Assembly (NCBI RefSeq): GCF_003426815.1
Contig: NZ_QKYK01000014.1
Coordinates: forward strand, 62,001 to 126,000
Source of the DNA: Desertimonas flava
GTDB taxonomy: Bacteria > Actinomycetota > Acidimicrobiia > Acidimicrobiales > Ilumatobacteraceae
Length of the DNA: 64,000 nt
Reading direction: 5' to 3'
In this document: one piece after another, positions 54,477-62,256 of the stretch
Position numbering within the stretch: the stretch's first letter is position 1
Layout: the number at the start of each line of letters is the position of its first letter
Program-made: the position numbers and the translations under genes
The notes under the pieces: model-generated
Databases searched by the model: none
What the model saw: the letters and a program-made list of their open reading frames with translations, nothing else
Told to the model about the DNA's origin: nothing

Positions 54477-56266
54477 ACCCCACCGCCCGTCGTGCCCTCG
54501 CCGCCGCCGGCCTGCTCGCGGTCGGCGCCGTCGCCGCCGCCCACTCCCCCGCCGGCGCCCGCGCCCCACAGGGTGACGGGTGCATCGTCGTCGACATGGC
54601 GGTGAGCAGCGAGAAGATCACCCTCCTCACCGAACTGGCCGAGGAGTTCAACGACTCTGGCGCCGAGGTCAACGGCGACTGCATCGTGATCGCCCCGCGA
54701 AGCGTCGCGTCGGGCCTCGCCGCGTCGCTGATCCCCGAGGGCTGGCCCGACCCTGACGTCAACGGCGAGCCACCGGTGATCTGGTCGCCGGCGGCGTCGG
54801 GCTGGGGCGCGATCGTCAACGAGCGAGCCGGCGAGGAGCTCGCCCCGGCCGGCACACCGTTCATGCTCACGCCGCTCGTCATCGCCATGCCCGAACCGAT
54901 GGCCGACGCACTCGGCTACCCGGAAACGCCGATCGGGTTCGCCGACCTCGTCGCCCTGGCCCAGAATCCTGAGGGCTGGGGAGCGTTCGGCCACCCCGAG
55001 TGGGGCCCGTTCCGCCTCGGCAAGACGAACCCCAACTACTCGACGAGCGGGCTCAACTTCACCGTCGCCGAGTACTACGCGGCCACGAACACGACGACCG
55101 GACTGAGCACCGAGGACATCGGGAGCCCCGAGGCCGTGGCGTTCGCCACCGACATCGAGTCGGCCGTCGTCCACTACGGCGACATCACGATGACGTTCCT
55201 CAACAACTGGTTCGCCGCCGACCGTCGGGGCACGGCGCTCACCTACGTCAGCGCCGTCGCCGTCGAGGAGAAGAGCGTCATCGACTACAACCTCGGCGAC
55301 CCCGACGGCGTGCTCGCCCCGGGCGAGGAGCTGCGCCCGCCGCGCATCCCGCTCGTGGCGATCTACCCGTCCGAGGGCACGCTCTACTCCGACAGCCCCT
55401 TCATCGTGCTCGACACGGAGTGGGTGGACGACGCCGAGCGTGACGCCGCGGCGATGTTCGAGGAGTTCGTGCAGCGCCCGGAGAACCAGGCGAAGGTCCT
55501 CGAGTACGGATTCCGCCCGAACAACCCCGACGTCCCCTTGGCCGATCCGATCTCGCTGGAGAACGGCGTCGACCCCGACCAGCCGACCGCCGAGCTCGAC
55601 GTGCCCGACCCCGCCGTGCTCGTCGAGATCCTCGACTCGTGGGCCGCTCTCCGCAAGGAGGCCCGCGTCATGCTGCTGCTCGACGTGTCCGGCTCGATGG
55701 GCGACCCCGCCGGACCCGACGGCGAGACGAAGCTCGACCTCGCCGTCGCCGCCGCGCTCGGCGCGCTCGACGACTTCAAGGACACCGACCAGGTGGGCCT
55801 GTCGGTGTTCAGCACCGACCTCGGTGGCGACGACCCCAACTTCCGTGAGGTCGTCCCGATCGGCCCGATGAGCGAGACCCGCGAGCAGATCGCCGATGCC
55901 CTGCAGCAGCAGTTCCCGGTGGCCGGCACACCCCTCTACAACGCCACACAGACGGCGTACGAGACCATGCTCGAGACCTACGACCCGGCGCAGATCAACG
56001 CCGTCGTCGTGCTGAGCGACGGCCAGAACGACGACGAGAACCCGGACGACGACGATGCCGAGTTCCAGGAGCTGATCGCCGCGCTCGAGGAAGGCAGCGA
56101 GGGCAGCCAGTCCCGGCCGGTCCGCGTGTTCACGATCTCGTACGGCGAGGGCGCCGACACCCAGGCCCTGCGCACGATCAGCCAGGCCACCAACGCGGCC
56201 ACCTACAACTCGAGCAACCCGGCGAGCATCAACCAGGTCTTCACAGCAGTCATCTCGAACTTCTAA
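54473..56266 (+). CDS. Secreted SBP-vWA fusion protein
   Basis: 597 residues. After a signal peptide (ALAAAGLLAVGAVAAAHSPAGA) comes an extracellular solute-binding domain (about 35-370: VVDMAVSSEKITLLTELAEEF, WSPAASGWGAIVNE, GEGTLYSDSP-like region). A vWA domain follows with MIDAS DVSGS at 404-408 (VMLLLDVSGSMGDPAG) and VVVLSDGQNDDE. The pairing is found in actinobacterial envelope-stress (Ter/TelA) neighbourhoods, though no TelA or TerD is here. It may sense a ligand and recruit partners in the envelope. Confidence 0.88.
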   Translation: MNPTARRALAAAGLLAVGAVAAAHSPAGARAPQGDGCIVVDMAVSSEKITLLTELAEEFNDSGAEVNGDCIVIAPRSVASGLAASLIPEGWPDPDVNGEPPVIWSPAASGWGAIVNERAGEELAPAGTPFMLTPLVIAMPEPMADALGYPETPIGFADLVALAQNPEGWGAFGHPEWGPFRLGKTNPNYSTSGLNFTVAEYYAATNTTTGLSTEDIGSPEAVAFATDIESAVVHYGDITMTFLNNWFAADRRGTALTYVSAVAVEEKSVIDYNLGDPDGVLAPGEELRPPRIPLVAIYPSEGTLYSDSPFIVLDTEWVDDAERDAAAMFEEFVQRPENQAKVLEYGFRPNNPDVPLADPISLENGVDPDQPTAELDVPDPAVLVEILDSWAALRKEARVMLLLDVSGSMGDPAGPDGETKLDLAVAAALGALDDFKDTDQVGLSVFSTDLGGDDPNFREVVPIGPMSETREQIADALQQQFPVAGTPLYNATQTAYETMLETYDPAQINAVVVLSDGQNDDENPDDDDAEFQELIAALEEGSEGSQSRPVRVFTISYGEGADTQALRTISQATNAATYNSSNPASINQVFTAVISNF

Positions 56267-56283
56267 TGAAGCGTTCCCCACAG

Positions 56284-56400
56284 GCGTGTCGCCGAGGCTC
56301 AGTGGCCACGCAGGCCGGCGCGCCGGCACCCTCCGCTAGCGCTCCGGGCACCTACCCGATCGGACCTCGGGACGCTCGCTGGCGCTCGCTGATCTCCGGA
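56284..56400 (-). repeat. Dispersed repeat R1, copy 5 (inverted)
   Basis: The reverse complement reads atcagcgagcgccagcgagc, gtcccgaggtccgatcgggt, ggagcgctagcgga, gccggcgcgccggcc, tgcgtggcc and tgagcctcggcg, the R1 order. It fills the gap between the SBP-vWA gene and the second membrane paralogue. Confidence 0.75.
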
Positions 56401-56413
56401 CAGGCCACATCAC

Positions 56414-57166
56414 GTGTCTAGATCGTTCAGGGATCGGTTCTTCACGCCCAAGGTGGCGGAGGCGATGATGTCCCCGCTCGGCATCGTGCTCGCCGGAGCC
56501 GGGATGGCCGCCGGTGTCGTCGCCGGGGCTCCGATCGCCCTCGCCGCCGGCATCGGCGCGCTCGCCTGGGGTGGACGGGTCGCCGCCGCCATCCCGCGCG
56601 ACAGCACCGAACGTGTGCAGCCCGAGCGCCTCAGCGAGCCATGGCGCGGCTACGCCCAGGGGGCCCAGAACGCCAAACAGCGGTTCGACCAGGTGGTCGC
56701 CGACGTTTCGCCCGGTCCGTTGCGGGACCGCCTGCTCCGGCTCTCGGCACGTCTCGACGACGGCATCGGCGAGTCGTGGCGCATCGCGAGACGGGGCCAC
56801 GACATCGTCGCCGCGATCGGCAAGATCGACACGCAGTCGGCGGCCGCCGAGCTCCACGAGCTGCGGCGATCGGGGGCCGTGGACACGCCGGCGGGCGCCC
56901 AGACGGCGAAGGCCCTCGAGGCACAGCTGGCGTCGGCCGAGCGCCTCGTCGCCCTCGCCGACCGCAGCCGCGACCGGCTCCGCCTGCTCGACGCCCGCTT
57001 CGACGAGCTGATCGCCCGTACGGTCGAGGTGAGCGTCGGCACCGGCGACTCGGCCGGGCTCGGCGAGGACGTCGACGAACTCGTCAACGAGCTCGAGTCG
57101 CTGCGCGTCGCGATGGAGGAGACGGCCCAGGCGGGTGGCGAGAGCACCCCGGCCGCCGGAGTCTGA
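56414..57166 (+). CDS. Membrane protein B of the SBP-vWA cassette (paralogue of the gene at 52570)
   Basis: 250 residues from GTG 56414. It shares with protein A the opening FRDRFFTPKVAEAMM, two hydrophobic segments (about 22-58), LSEPWRGYAQGAQNAKQRF, SPGPLRDRLLRLSARLDDGI and FDELIARTVEVSVGTGDSA. The end is Glu/Gly-rich. Its stop overlaps the murJ ATG by one base, tying the cassette to lipid II export. Family not recognised. Confidence 0.75.
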   Translation: MSRSFRDRFFTPKVAEAMMSPLGIVLAGAGMAAGVVAGAPIALAAGIGALAWGGRVAAAIPRDSTERVQPERLSEPWRGYAQGAQNAKQRFDQVVADVSPGPLRDRLLRLSARLDDGIGESWRIARRGHDIVAAIGKIDTQSAAAELHELRRSGAVDTPAGAQTAKALEAQLASAERLVALADRSRDRLRLLDARFDELIARTVEVSVGTGDSAGLGEDVDELVNELESLRVAMEETAQAGGESTPAAGV

Positions 57167-59052
57167 TGACACACGCCGGCGACGAGCGCTCGGCCCCGCA
57201 TCGCCGGAATCGATCGGAGGGCTTCGACGGAGGCGACCCGCTGAAGACGGGGATCGTCGATCGCACCGAGCTCGATGCCCTGCTCGCCGCTCCGTCGCTG
57301 GAGCCGATGTCGGGCGCCGACAGTACCGCTGGCGTCGATCTGGAGCGGTCGGCGCTCGCTCGTCTCGAGGACCTCGGCGACTCCCTCGAATGGCGGCGTG
57401 AGCGAGCGGCCCGGCGCGCGCCCCGAGCGGGTCGCGCCAAGGGCGTCGCGCCCGCCCGGCCCACCGCGGGCGGCGGCATGCTGCGCAACAACCTCGTCGT
57501 CGCGTCGGGAACGATGCTGTCGCGCATCACCGGGCTGCTGCGAGTGGTCGCGCTGACCGCCGTGCTCGGATCGGGGGCCCTCACCGACGCGTACCTGATC
57601 GGCAACGAGACGCCGAACATCGTCTACGAGCTGCTGATCGGCGGCGTCCTGGCGGCCACGCTCGTGCCGCTGTTCACGTCGTACCTCCGCGAGGACTCCA
57701 AGGAGTCCGAGGAGGCGACCAACGTCGTGATCACGGCGACGTTGATGGCGCTGACCGCACTGACGCTCATCGCCGTGCTCGCCGCGCCCTTGATCTTCCG
57801 GCTCTACACGCTGAACGTCGAGGAGGGTGTCGATCCCGACCTCCTTCGCCACGTCGGAACCGACCTCACCCGGATCTTCCTCCTGCAGATCTTCTTCTAC
57901 GGAGTGAGCGGGCTGCTCAGTGCCTACCTCAACGCCCGGCGGCAGTTCTTCGCCGCAGCCTGGGCCCCGATCGTGTCGAACCTGATCATCATCGGCACGC
58001 TGCTGACGATCCCCAGCGGTGGCCACGACCTCGCCGAGGTGGTCACCGACCGTCGCCTGCGCCTCACGCTCTCGCTCGGGACCACCGTCGGCATCGCCGC
58101 CATGGCCGGCGTCCTGGTGGTCGTCGCCGCGCGATCGGGTCTGCGCTTCCGGCCGACGTTCCAGCCCCACCACCCGGCGCTCAAGCGACTCCGTTCGCTG
58201 TCGGCGTGGACGCTCGGCTACGTGATCTCCAACCAGGTCGTCGTGGCCTTCGTCCGCAACCTCGCCGACCCGGGATCGGGCGACGCCACGGCGTACCTCC
58301 AGGCTTACACGTTCTTCGTCCTCCCCCACGGCCTGCTCGCCGTCTCGATCGCCACGACGTTCGAACCCGACATGGCCCGCGCCGTCAGCGCCAAGGACCG
58401 CAACGCGTTCAACAGCCAGGCGTCGCTGGGCATCCGGCTCGTCGCCCTTTTGACGATCCCCGCCAGCGTGGCGATGTTCGTGCTCCGCCGACCGATCATC
58501 GGCCTCGTCCTCCAGCGTGGCGAGCTCAGCGACGCGGCCGCGCTCAACGCGTCGCGGGCCCTCGGCGGGTTCGCGCTCGGGCTGGCCGGCTTCTCGGTCT
58601 ACCTGTTCACGCTCCGCGGCTTCTACGCCCACAAGGACACGCGCACGGCGTTCATCATCAACGCCGGCCAGTGCCTGATGAACGTGGTATTCGCCATCCT
58701 TTTCGTCCGCTGGTGGGGCGTGCTCGGCCTCGGCGCCGCCCTCGCCCTCTCCTACCTCCTCGCCGCGCTGTGGGCCCTCCAGGTGCTCACGTACAAGGTG
58801 CGCGAGTTCCCCCTGCGGGCGACGCTGCAGAGCATCGGGCGGATGGCCGTCGCCGGCGCCCTGGGCGGCGAGGCCGCCTGGTTCGTCGCCCGCCACGTCG
58901 GGTCGAACACCGGGATGGAGGCTGTCGCCCGCATGCTCGCCGGCAGCGTGGTGGGCCTCGCCGTCTACGTCGGCGTGCTCTCCGTGCAGGGAGCGCCAGA
59001 GCTGAACTCGGTGAAGCGGGTCATCGACCGCCGCCGCGGCGCCGCCGCCTGA
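57166..59052 (+). CDS. murJ: Lipid II flippase MurJ (MviN family)
   Basis: 628 residues. About 100 soluble residues precede the MurJ core, which opens with LRNNLVVASGTMLSRITGLLRV and has about 14 membrane segments. Other family segments are LIGNETPNIVYELLIGGVLAATLVPLF (in parts), YLNARRQFFAAAWAPIVSN, ATAYLQAYTFFVLPHGLLAVSI and LRGFYAHKDTRTAF. It moves lipid II across the membrane for peptidoglycan synthesis. The N-terminal extension is Arg/Glu-rich, with no membrane segment. It starts one base inside the upstream stop. Confidence 0.93.
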   Translation: MTHAGDERSAPHRRNRSEGFDGGDPLKTGIVDRTELDALLAAPSLEPMSGADSTAGVDLERSALARLEDLGDSLEWRRERAARRAPRAGRAKGVAPARPTAGGGMLRNNLVVASGTMLSRITGLLRVVALTAVLGSGALTDAYLIGNETPNIVYELLIGGVLAATLVPLFTSYLREDSKESEEATNVVITATLMALTALTLIAVLAAPLIFRLYTLNVEEGVDPDLLRHVGTDLTRIFLLQIFFYGVSGLLSAYLNARRQFFAAAWAPIVSNLIIIGTLLTIPSGGHDLAEVVTDRRLRLTLSLGTTVGIAAMAGVLVVVAARSGLRFRPTFQPHHPALKRLRSLSAWTLGYVISNQVVVAFVRNLADPGSGDATAYLQAYTFFVLPHGLLAVSIATTFEPDMARAVSAKDRNAFNSQASLGIRLVALLTIPASVAMFVLRRPIIGLVLQRGELSDAAALNASRALGGFALGLAGFSVYLFTLRGFYAHKDTRTAFIINAGQCLMNVVFAILFVRWWGVLGLGAALALSYLLAALWALQVLTYKVREFPLRATLQSIGRMAVAGALGGEAAWFVARHVGSNTGMEAVARMLAGSVVGLAVYVGVLSVQGAPELNSVKRVIDRRRGAAA

Positions 59053-59108
59053 GCTCGGGCGACGACGATCGTGTCCGAAACGTTCTAGCCACCAGAGTTC
59101 GACAGGAG

Positions 59109-59114
59109 TACCGT
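59109..59114 (+). promoter_or_regulatory. -10 element of the PEP mutase family gene
   Basis: TACCGT lies 7 nt before ATG 59122, consistent with a leaderless mRNA. AGGAG at 59104-59108 is too far upstream (13 nt) to serve well as a ribosome-binding site. Confidence 0.4.
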
Positions 59115-59121
59115 CGGGAAC

Positions 59122-59922
59122 ATGAGTTCGTACGACGACTTCCTCGCGCTCCACGTCAAGGGCCGCCCCCTCCTCCTCGCCAACGCGTGGGACGTCGGCA
59201 CGGCCAAGGCCTTCGCCTTCCTCGGCTACCAGGCCATCGCCACCACCAGCGCCGGGCACGCCGCCGTGCTCGGCCGCCTGGACGGGGCCGTCACCCGGGA
59301 CCAGGCGATCGCCCACGCCGCCGAGCTGTCGGCGGCCACCCCACTCCCCGTCAACGCCGACCTCGAGAACTGCTTCGCCGACGACCCGGCCGGTGTCGCC
59401 GAGACGATCCGCCTGGCCACCGCCGCCGGCATCGCCGGAGGGTCCGTCGAGGACTACAACCCCACCGAGCAGGCGATCTACGACCTCGGGCTGGCCACCG
59501 AGCGGGTCGCCGCGGCCGCCGATGCGGCCCATTCCGGCCCCGACAAGTTCGTGCTCACGGCGAGGGCCGAGAACCACATCCGCGGTGTCACCGACCTCGG
59601 CGACACGATCGCCCGCCTGCAGGCGTACCAGGAGGCCGGCGCCGACGTGCTCTACGCGCCCGGCCTCACGTCGGCCGATGACATCGTCAGCGTCGTCAGC
59701 TCGGTGGACCGGCCGGTGAACGTGCTCGCCCTGCCCGGCGTGCCGCCGGTCGCCGAGCTCGCCGCGATCGGCGTCGGACGCATCTCGGTCGGCAGCGGGT
59801 TCTCGCTCGTCGCCTACGGCGCCGTCGCCACCGCCGCCAAGGAACTGCTGGAGGACGGCACGTACGGCTTCTGGGACACCGCCAAGGCCGCCGGCGCCGT
59901 GCGCGGCGCCTTCGACGAGTAG
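59122..59922 (+). CDS. Isocitrate lyase/PEP mutase superfamily protein
   Basis: 266 residues of a TIM-barrel C-C/P-C lyase: LLANAWDVGTAKAFAFLGYQAIATTSAG, LPVNADLENCFADDP, GIAGGSVEDYNP, VLTARAENHI and GVGRISVGSGF (in parts). Metal-binding Asp/Glu positions are present. The KKCGH motif of true isocitrate lyase is absent. The substrate may be an oxaloacetate- or phosphonopyruvate-like acid. Confidence 0.9.
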   Translation: MSSYDDFLALHVKGRPLLLANAWDVGTAKAFAFLGYQAIATTSAGHAAVLGRLDGAVTRDQAIAHAAELSAATPLPVNADLENCFADDPAGVAETIRLATAAGIAGGSVEDYNPTEQAIYDLGLATERVAAAADAAHSGPDKFVLTARAENHIRGVTDLGDTIARLQAYQEAGADVLYAPGLTSADDIVSVVSSVDRPVNVLALPGVPPVAELAAIGVGRISVGSGFSLVAYGAVATAAKELLEDGTYGFWDTAKAAGAVRGAFDE

Positions 59923-59945
59923 ATCGCTGCCCGCCGGGACGCGAA

Positions 59946-59988
59946 CTGGGCGCGATCCGTGTCGGCCAGCGACACGAATCGCGCCCAG
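59946..59988. terminator. Bidirectional terminator between convergent genes
   Basis: ctgggcgcgatccgtgtcg pairs with cgacacgaatcgcgcccag across a gccag loop with one mismatch, an 18-19 bp stem. It lies between the stops at 59922 and 60014. Confidence 0.7.
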
Positions 59989-60013
59989 ATCCCCAAGGGG
60001 ACGGCGGGTCAGC

Positions 60014-60826
60014 TCAGTTCGCTGATCCCTCGGCCGGCGTCTCCTCGGCAGCAGGTGCCTCCGTCGCCGGCGTCTCTTCGGCGGCCGGAGCGGTGGCTGC
60101 GCCGGACTCGAGGCCGAGCTCGGAGCGCAGCTGGCTGAGCCGGCTCTGAGCCTCGACGTTCGCCGTCGCCTGCTCCACCTCGAGCACGCGCGACTCGACC
60201 GACGTCTCGTTGAGCTCGGACGTCGCCTTGGCCTTGGCGTAACGGGCCTGGATCTTGTCCTCGACCTCCTTGAACGTGGGGACGTCCGCGCCGATGGTCT
60301 CGTTCAGCGAGGCCATCGCCGAGTTCATCTCCTCCTGCATCTTCGCCTGGTCGAGCTGCGACAGCAGCTTCGACTTCTCGGCGATCTTCTCCTGCAGGAT
60401 CCGCGAGTTCTGCGCGACCGCCGCCTTCGCCTGGTCGGAGGCCTGTGCCGACTCCAGCACCAACGACTTGAGGCTCTCGACGTCCTTTTCGACCTGGATC
60501 AGCTGGTTGGCGATCGTCTCGGCGGCCGTGTTGTACTGCGTCGCCTTGGCCGCGTCGCCGGCCTTCTCGGCGTCGGCCGCCATGATGAGGGCCTGGCGGG
60601 CGTTGGCGTTGAGCTTCTCGAGCTCCTCGAGCTTCTTGTTGAGGCGGATCTCGCTCTGCTTCTGGTTGGCGATGACGTTGGCTGCCTGCTCCTTGAGCCG
60701 GACGTGCTGCGACTGGGCCTCGCCGATCGCCTGCTCGAGCTGGATCTTGGGGTCAGCCTTCTCGTTGAACGACCCGGTGAGCTTGGCCGTCAGGTACTTC
60801 CACCACTTCCGGAAGAGCTTGAACAT
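60014..60826 (-). CDS. PspA/IM30 family membrane-associated protein
   Basis: 270 residues, almost wholly helical. Amphipathic MFKLFRKWWKYLTAKL is followed by coiled coils (DPKIQLEQAIGEAQSQHVRLKEQ in parts, LNKKLEELEKLNANARQALIMA). The C-terminal tail is Ala/Pro/Glu-rich and not part of the classic core. PspA proteins bind stressed membranes as oligomers. ATG 60826 is used; TAGCAT 8 nt upstream suggests a near-leaderless start. Confidence 0.92.
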   Translation of the reverse strand: MFKLFRKWWKYLTAKLTGSFNEKADPKIQLEQAIGEAQSQHVRLKEQAANVIANQKQSEIRLNKKLEELEKLNANARQALIMAADAEKAGDAAKATQYNTAAETIANQLIQVEKDVESLKSLVLESAQASDQAKAAVAQNSRILQEKIAEKSKLLSQLDQAKMQEEMNSAMASLNETIGADVPTFKEVEDKIQARYAKAKATSELNETSVESRVLEVEQATANVEAQSRLSQLRSELGLESGAATAPAAEETPATEAPAAEETPAEGSAN

Positions 60827-60834
60827 GAGAGCGG

Positions 60835-60840
60835 ATGCTA
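60835..60840 (-). promoter_or_regulatory. -10 element of the pspA gene
   Basis: Minus-strand TAGCAT (TANNNT), 8 nt before ATG 60826, with no Shine-Dalgarno between. Confidence 0.35.
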
Positions 60841-60940
60841 CTGGAGGCGGCGGTCGGACGGGTCCGGGCCCATTTCGGGCGTGATCGACTGCGGCCACCG
60901 CGCCTGACGGGATGTCTGGCACATCCCGTGAGACGCGGGG

Positions 60941-62035
60941 TCAGGGGAGCATGACGAGGTCATCGCGGTGGATGACCTCGTGGACCATCCCGTCGGGGAG
61001 GTCGCTGGTGCGCAGGCCGGCCACCTTGCGCAATTGTGCCGACTCGACGAACACCATGCCTTTGGCGAACGCCGTACCGTCGGGTCCGACCACCGACACC
61101 GTGTCGCCCTCACCGAACGAGCCCTCAACCCCGGTGACGCCGGCCGGGAGCAGGCTGGTCTTGCGTTCCACCAGCGCCCGGCGGGCACCGTCGTCCACCC
61201 GCACCGCGCCGGCGACGCGTGCGGCGAAGGCGATCCACAGCTTGCGGGCGCCGAGCTTCCGGCGGCGGGCCTCGAAGCGGGTCCCGACCGGTTCACCCGC
61301 CACTGCCCCGGCCAGCACCCCGGGGCGGGCGGCGTTGGCGATCACGGTCGGCACACCCGACCACGACGCGATGCGGGCGGCTTCGAGCTTGCTCGCCATG
61401 CCGCCGCTCCCCCGTCCGCTTCCGCCGCGGCCGGCGGCGATCGACAGCAGCGGGTCGTCGACGCGCACGGAGGTCACGAGCGAGGCCGTGGCATCGATCC
61501 GCGGATCGGCCGTGAACAATCCGTCGAGGTCCGTGAGCAGCACGAGCAGCGACGCCGCCAGGTTGTGGGCGAGGAGGGCGCCGAGACGATCGTTGTCGCC
61601 GTAGCGGATCTCGTCGGAGGCGATCGCGTCGTTCTCGTTGATGATCGGCACGGCGCCGATCTCGAGGAGGCGGGTGAGCGTGCGCCGGGCGTGCAGATAT
61701 TGCCGGCGGTCGACGAAGTCCTGGGGGACGAGCAGGGCCTGGGCGGGCACGAGCCCGTGGCGCCCGAGCGCTGTGTCCCAGCTGCGCATCAGGCGCGGTT
61801 GACCGGCGGCCGAGATCGCCTGCAGCGTCTGCACGTCGGTGGGCCGCTCCGCCAACCCGAGCGCGGCCACGCCGGCGGCCACGGCCCCCGATGAGACGAC
61901 CACGACGTCGTAGCCGGCGCCGCGCAGGGCGGCGACCTCATCGCTGATCTTGCCGATCGCCCCCTCGTCGATCACCCCACGCTCGTCGGTGAGCGACGAC
62001 GTCCCGATCTTGACGATCACCCGAGAAGCAGCCAT
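60941..62035 (-). CDS. proB: Glutamate 5-kinase
   Basis: 364 residues. The amino acid kinase domain (VIVKIGTSSLTD, VVVSSGAVAAG, INENDAIASDEIRYGDNDRLGALLA in parts, LTDLDGLFTADP, GSGGMASKLEAA) is followed by a PUA domain (about 275-350). It catalyses the first step of proline synthesis. It follows obg in the same direction, as in many actinobacteria, but a MITE-like element lies between the two. Confidence 0.96.
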   Translation of the reverse strand: MAASRVIVKIGTSSLTDERGVIDEGAIGKISDEVAALRGAGYDVVVVSSGAVAAGVAALGLAERPTDVQTLQAISAAGQPRLMRSWDTALGRHGLVPAQALLVPQDFVDRRQYLHARRTLTRLLEIGAVPIINENDAIASDEIRYGDNDRLGALLAHNLAASLLVLLTDLDGLFTADPRIDATASLVTSVRVDDPLLSIAAGRGGSGRGSGGMASKLEAARIASWSGVPTVIANAARPGVLAGAVAGEPVGTRFEARRRKLGARKLWIAFAARVAGAVRVDDGARRALVERKTSLLPAGVTGVEGSFGEGDTVSVVGPDGTAFAKGMVFVESAQLRKVAGLRTSDLPDGMVHEVIHRDDLVMLP

Positions 62036-62090
62036 GGCGTCATCAATCCTGCCAGCTCAGCCCCTCGGCCGACCGGTTCCGTTCAGGCCG

Positions 62091-62256
62091 CTAGTGGTCT
62101 GTCGTCGAGTTGGTGAGGTGGATCGCGCCGCTGGGCTCGCCGCTGGCAAGGCGCGAGGACGAAGGAATACACCCAGTCTTTCGAGGACGAGCAACGCAGC
62201 CAGCGGCGAGATCCAGCAAGCGAGACACCCTTACCAATCCGGCGACAGAACACTAG
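62091..62256. mobile_element. 166 bp MITE-like element at the obg stop codon
   Basis: Terminal inverted repeats ctagtggtctgtcg (62091-62104) and cgacagaacactag (62243-62256) differ at one position; both outer ends are CTAG. Inside are a second inverted pair ctcgccgctggc/gccagcggcgag and a repeated cgaggacga. It has no coding capacity for a transposase. The UAG stop of obg is formed by its right-hand CTAG. Confidence 0.7.

Noticed and set aside
56650-59577. Minus-strand open frame of 975 codons
   Set aside because: Antisense to murJ and the gene before it. It is rich in Arg, Gly, Glu and Asp with no domain features; an effect of third-position GC.
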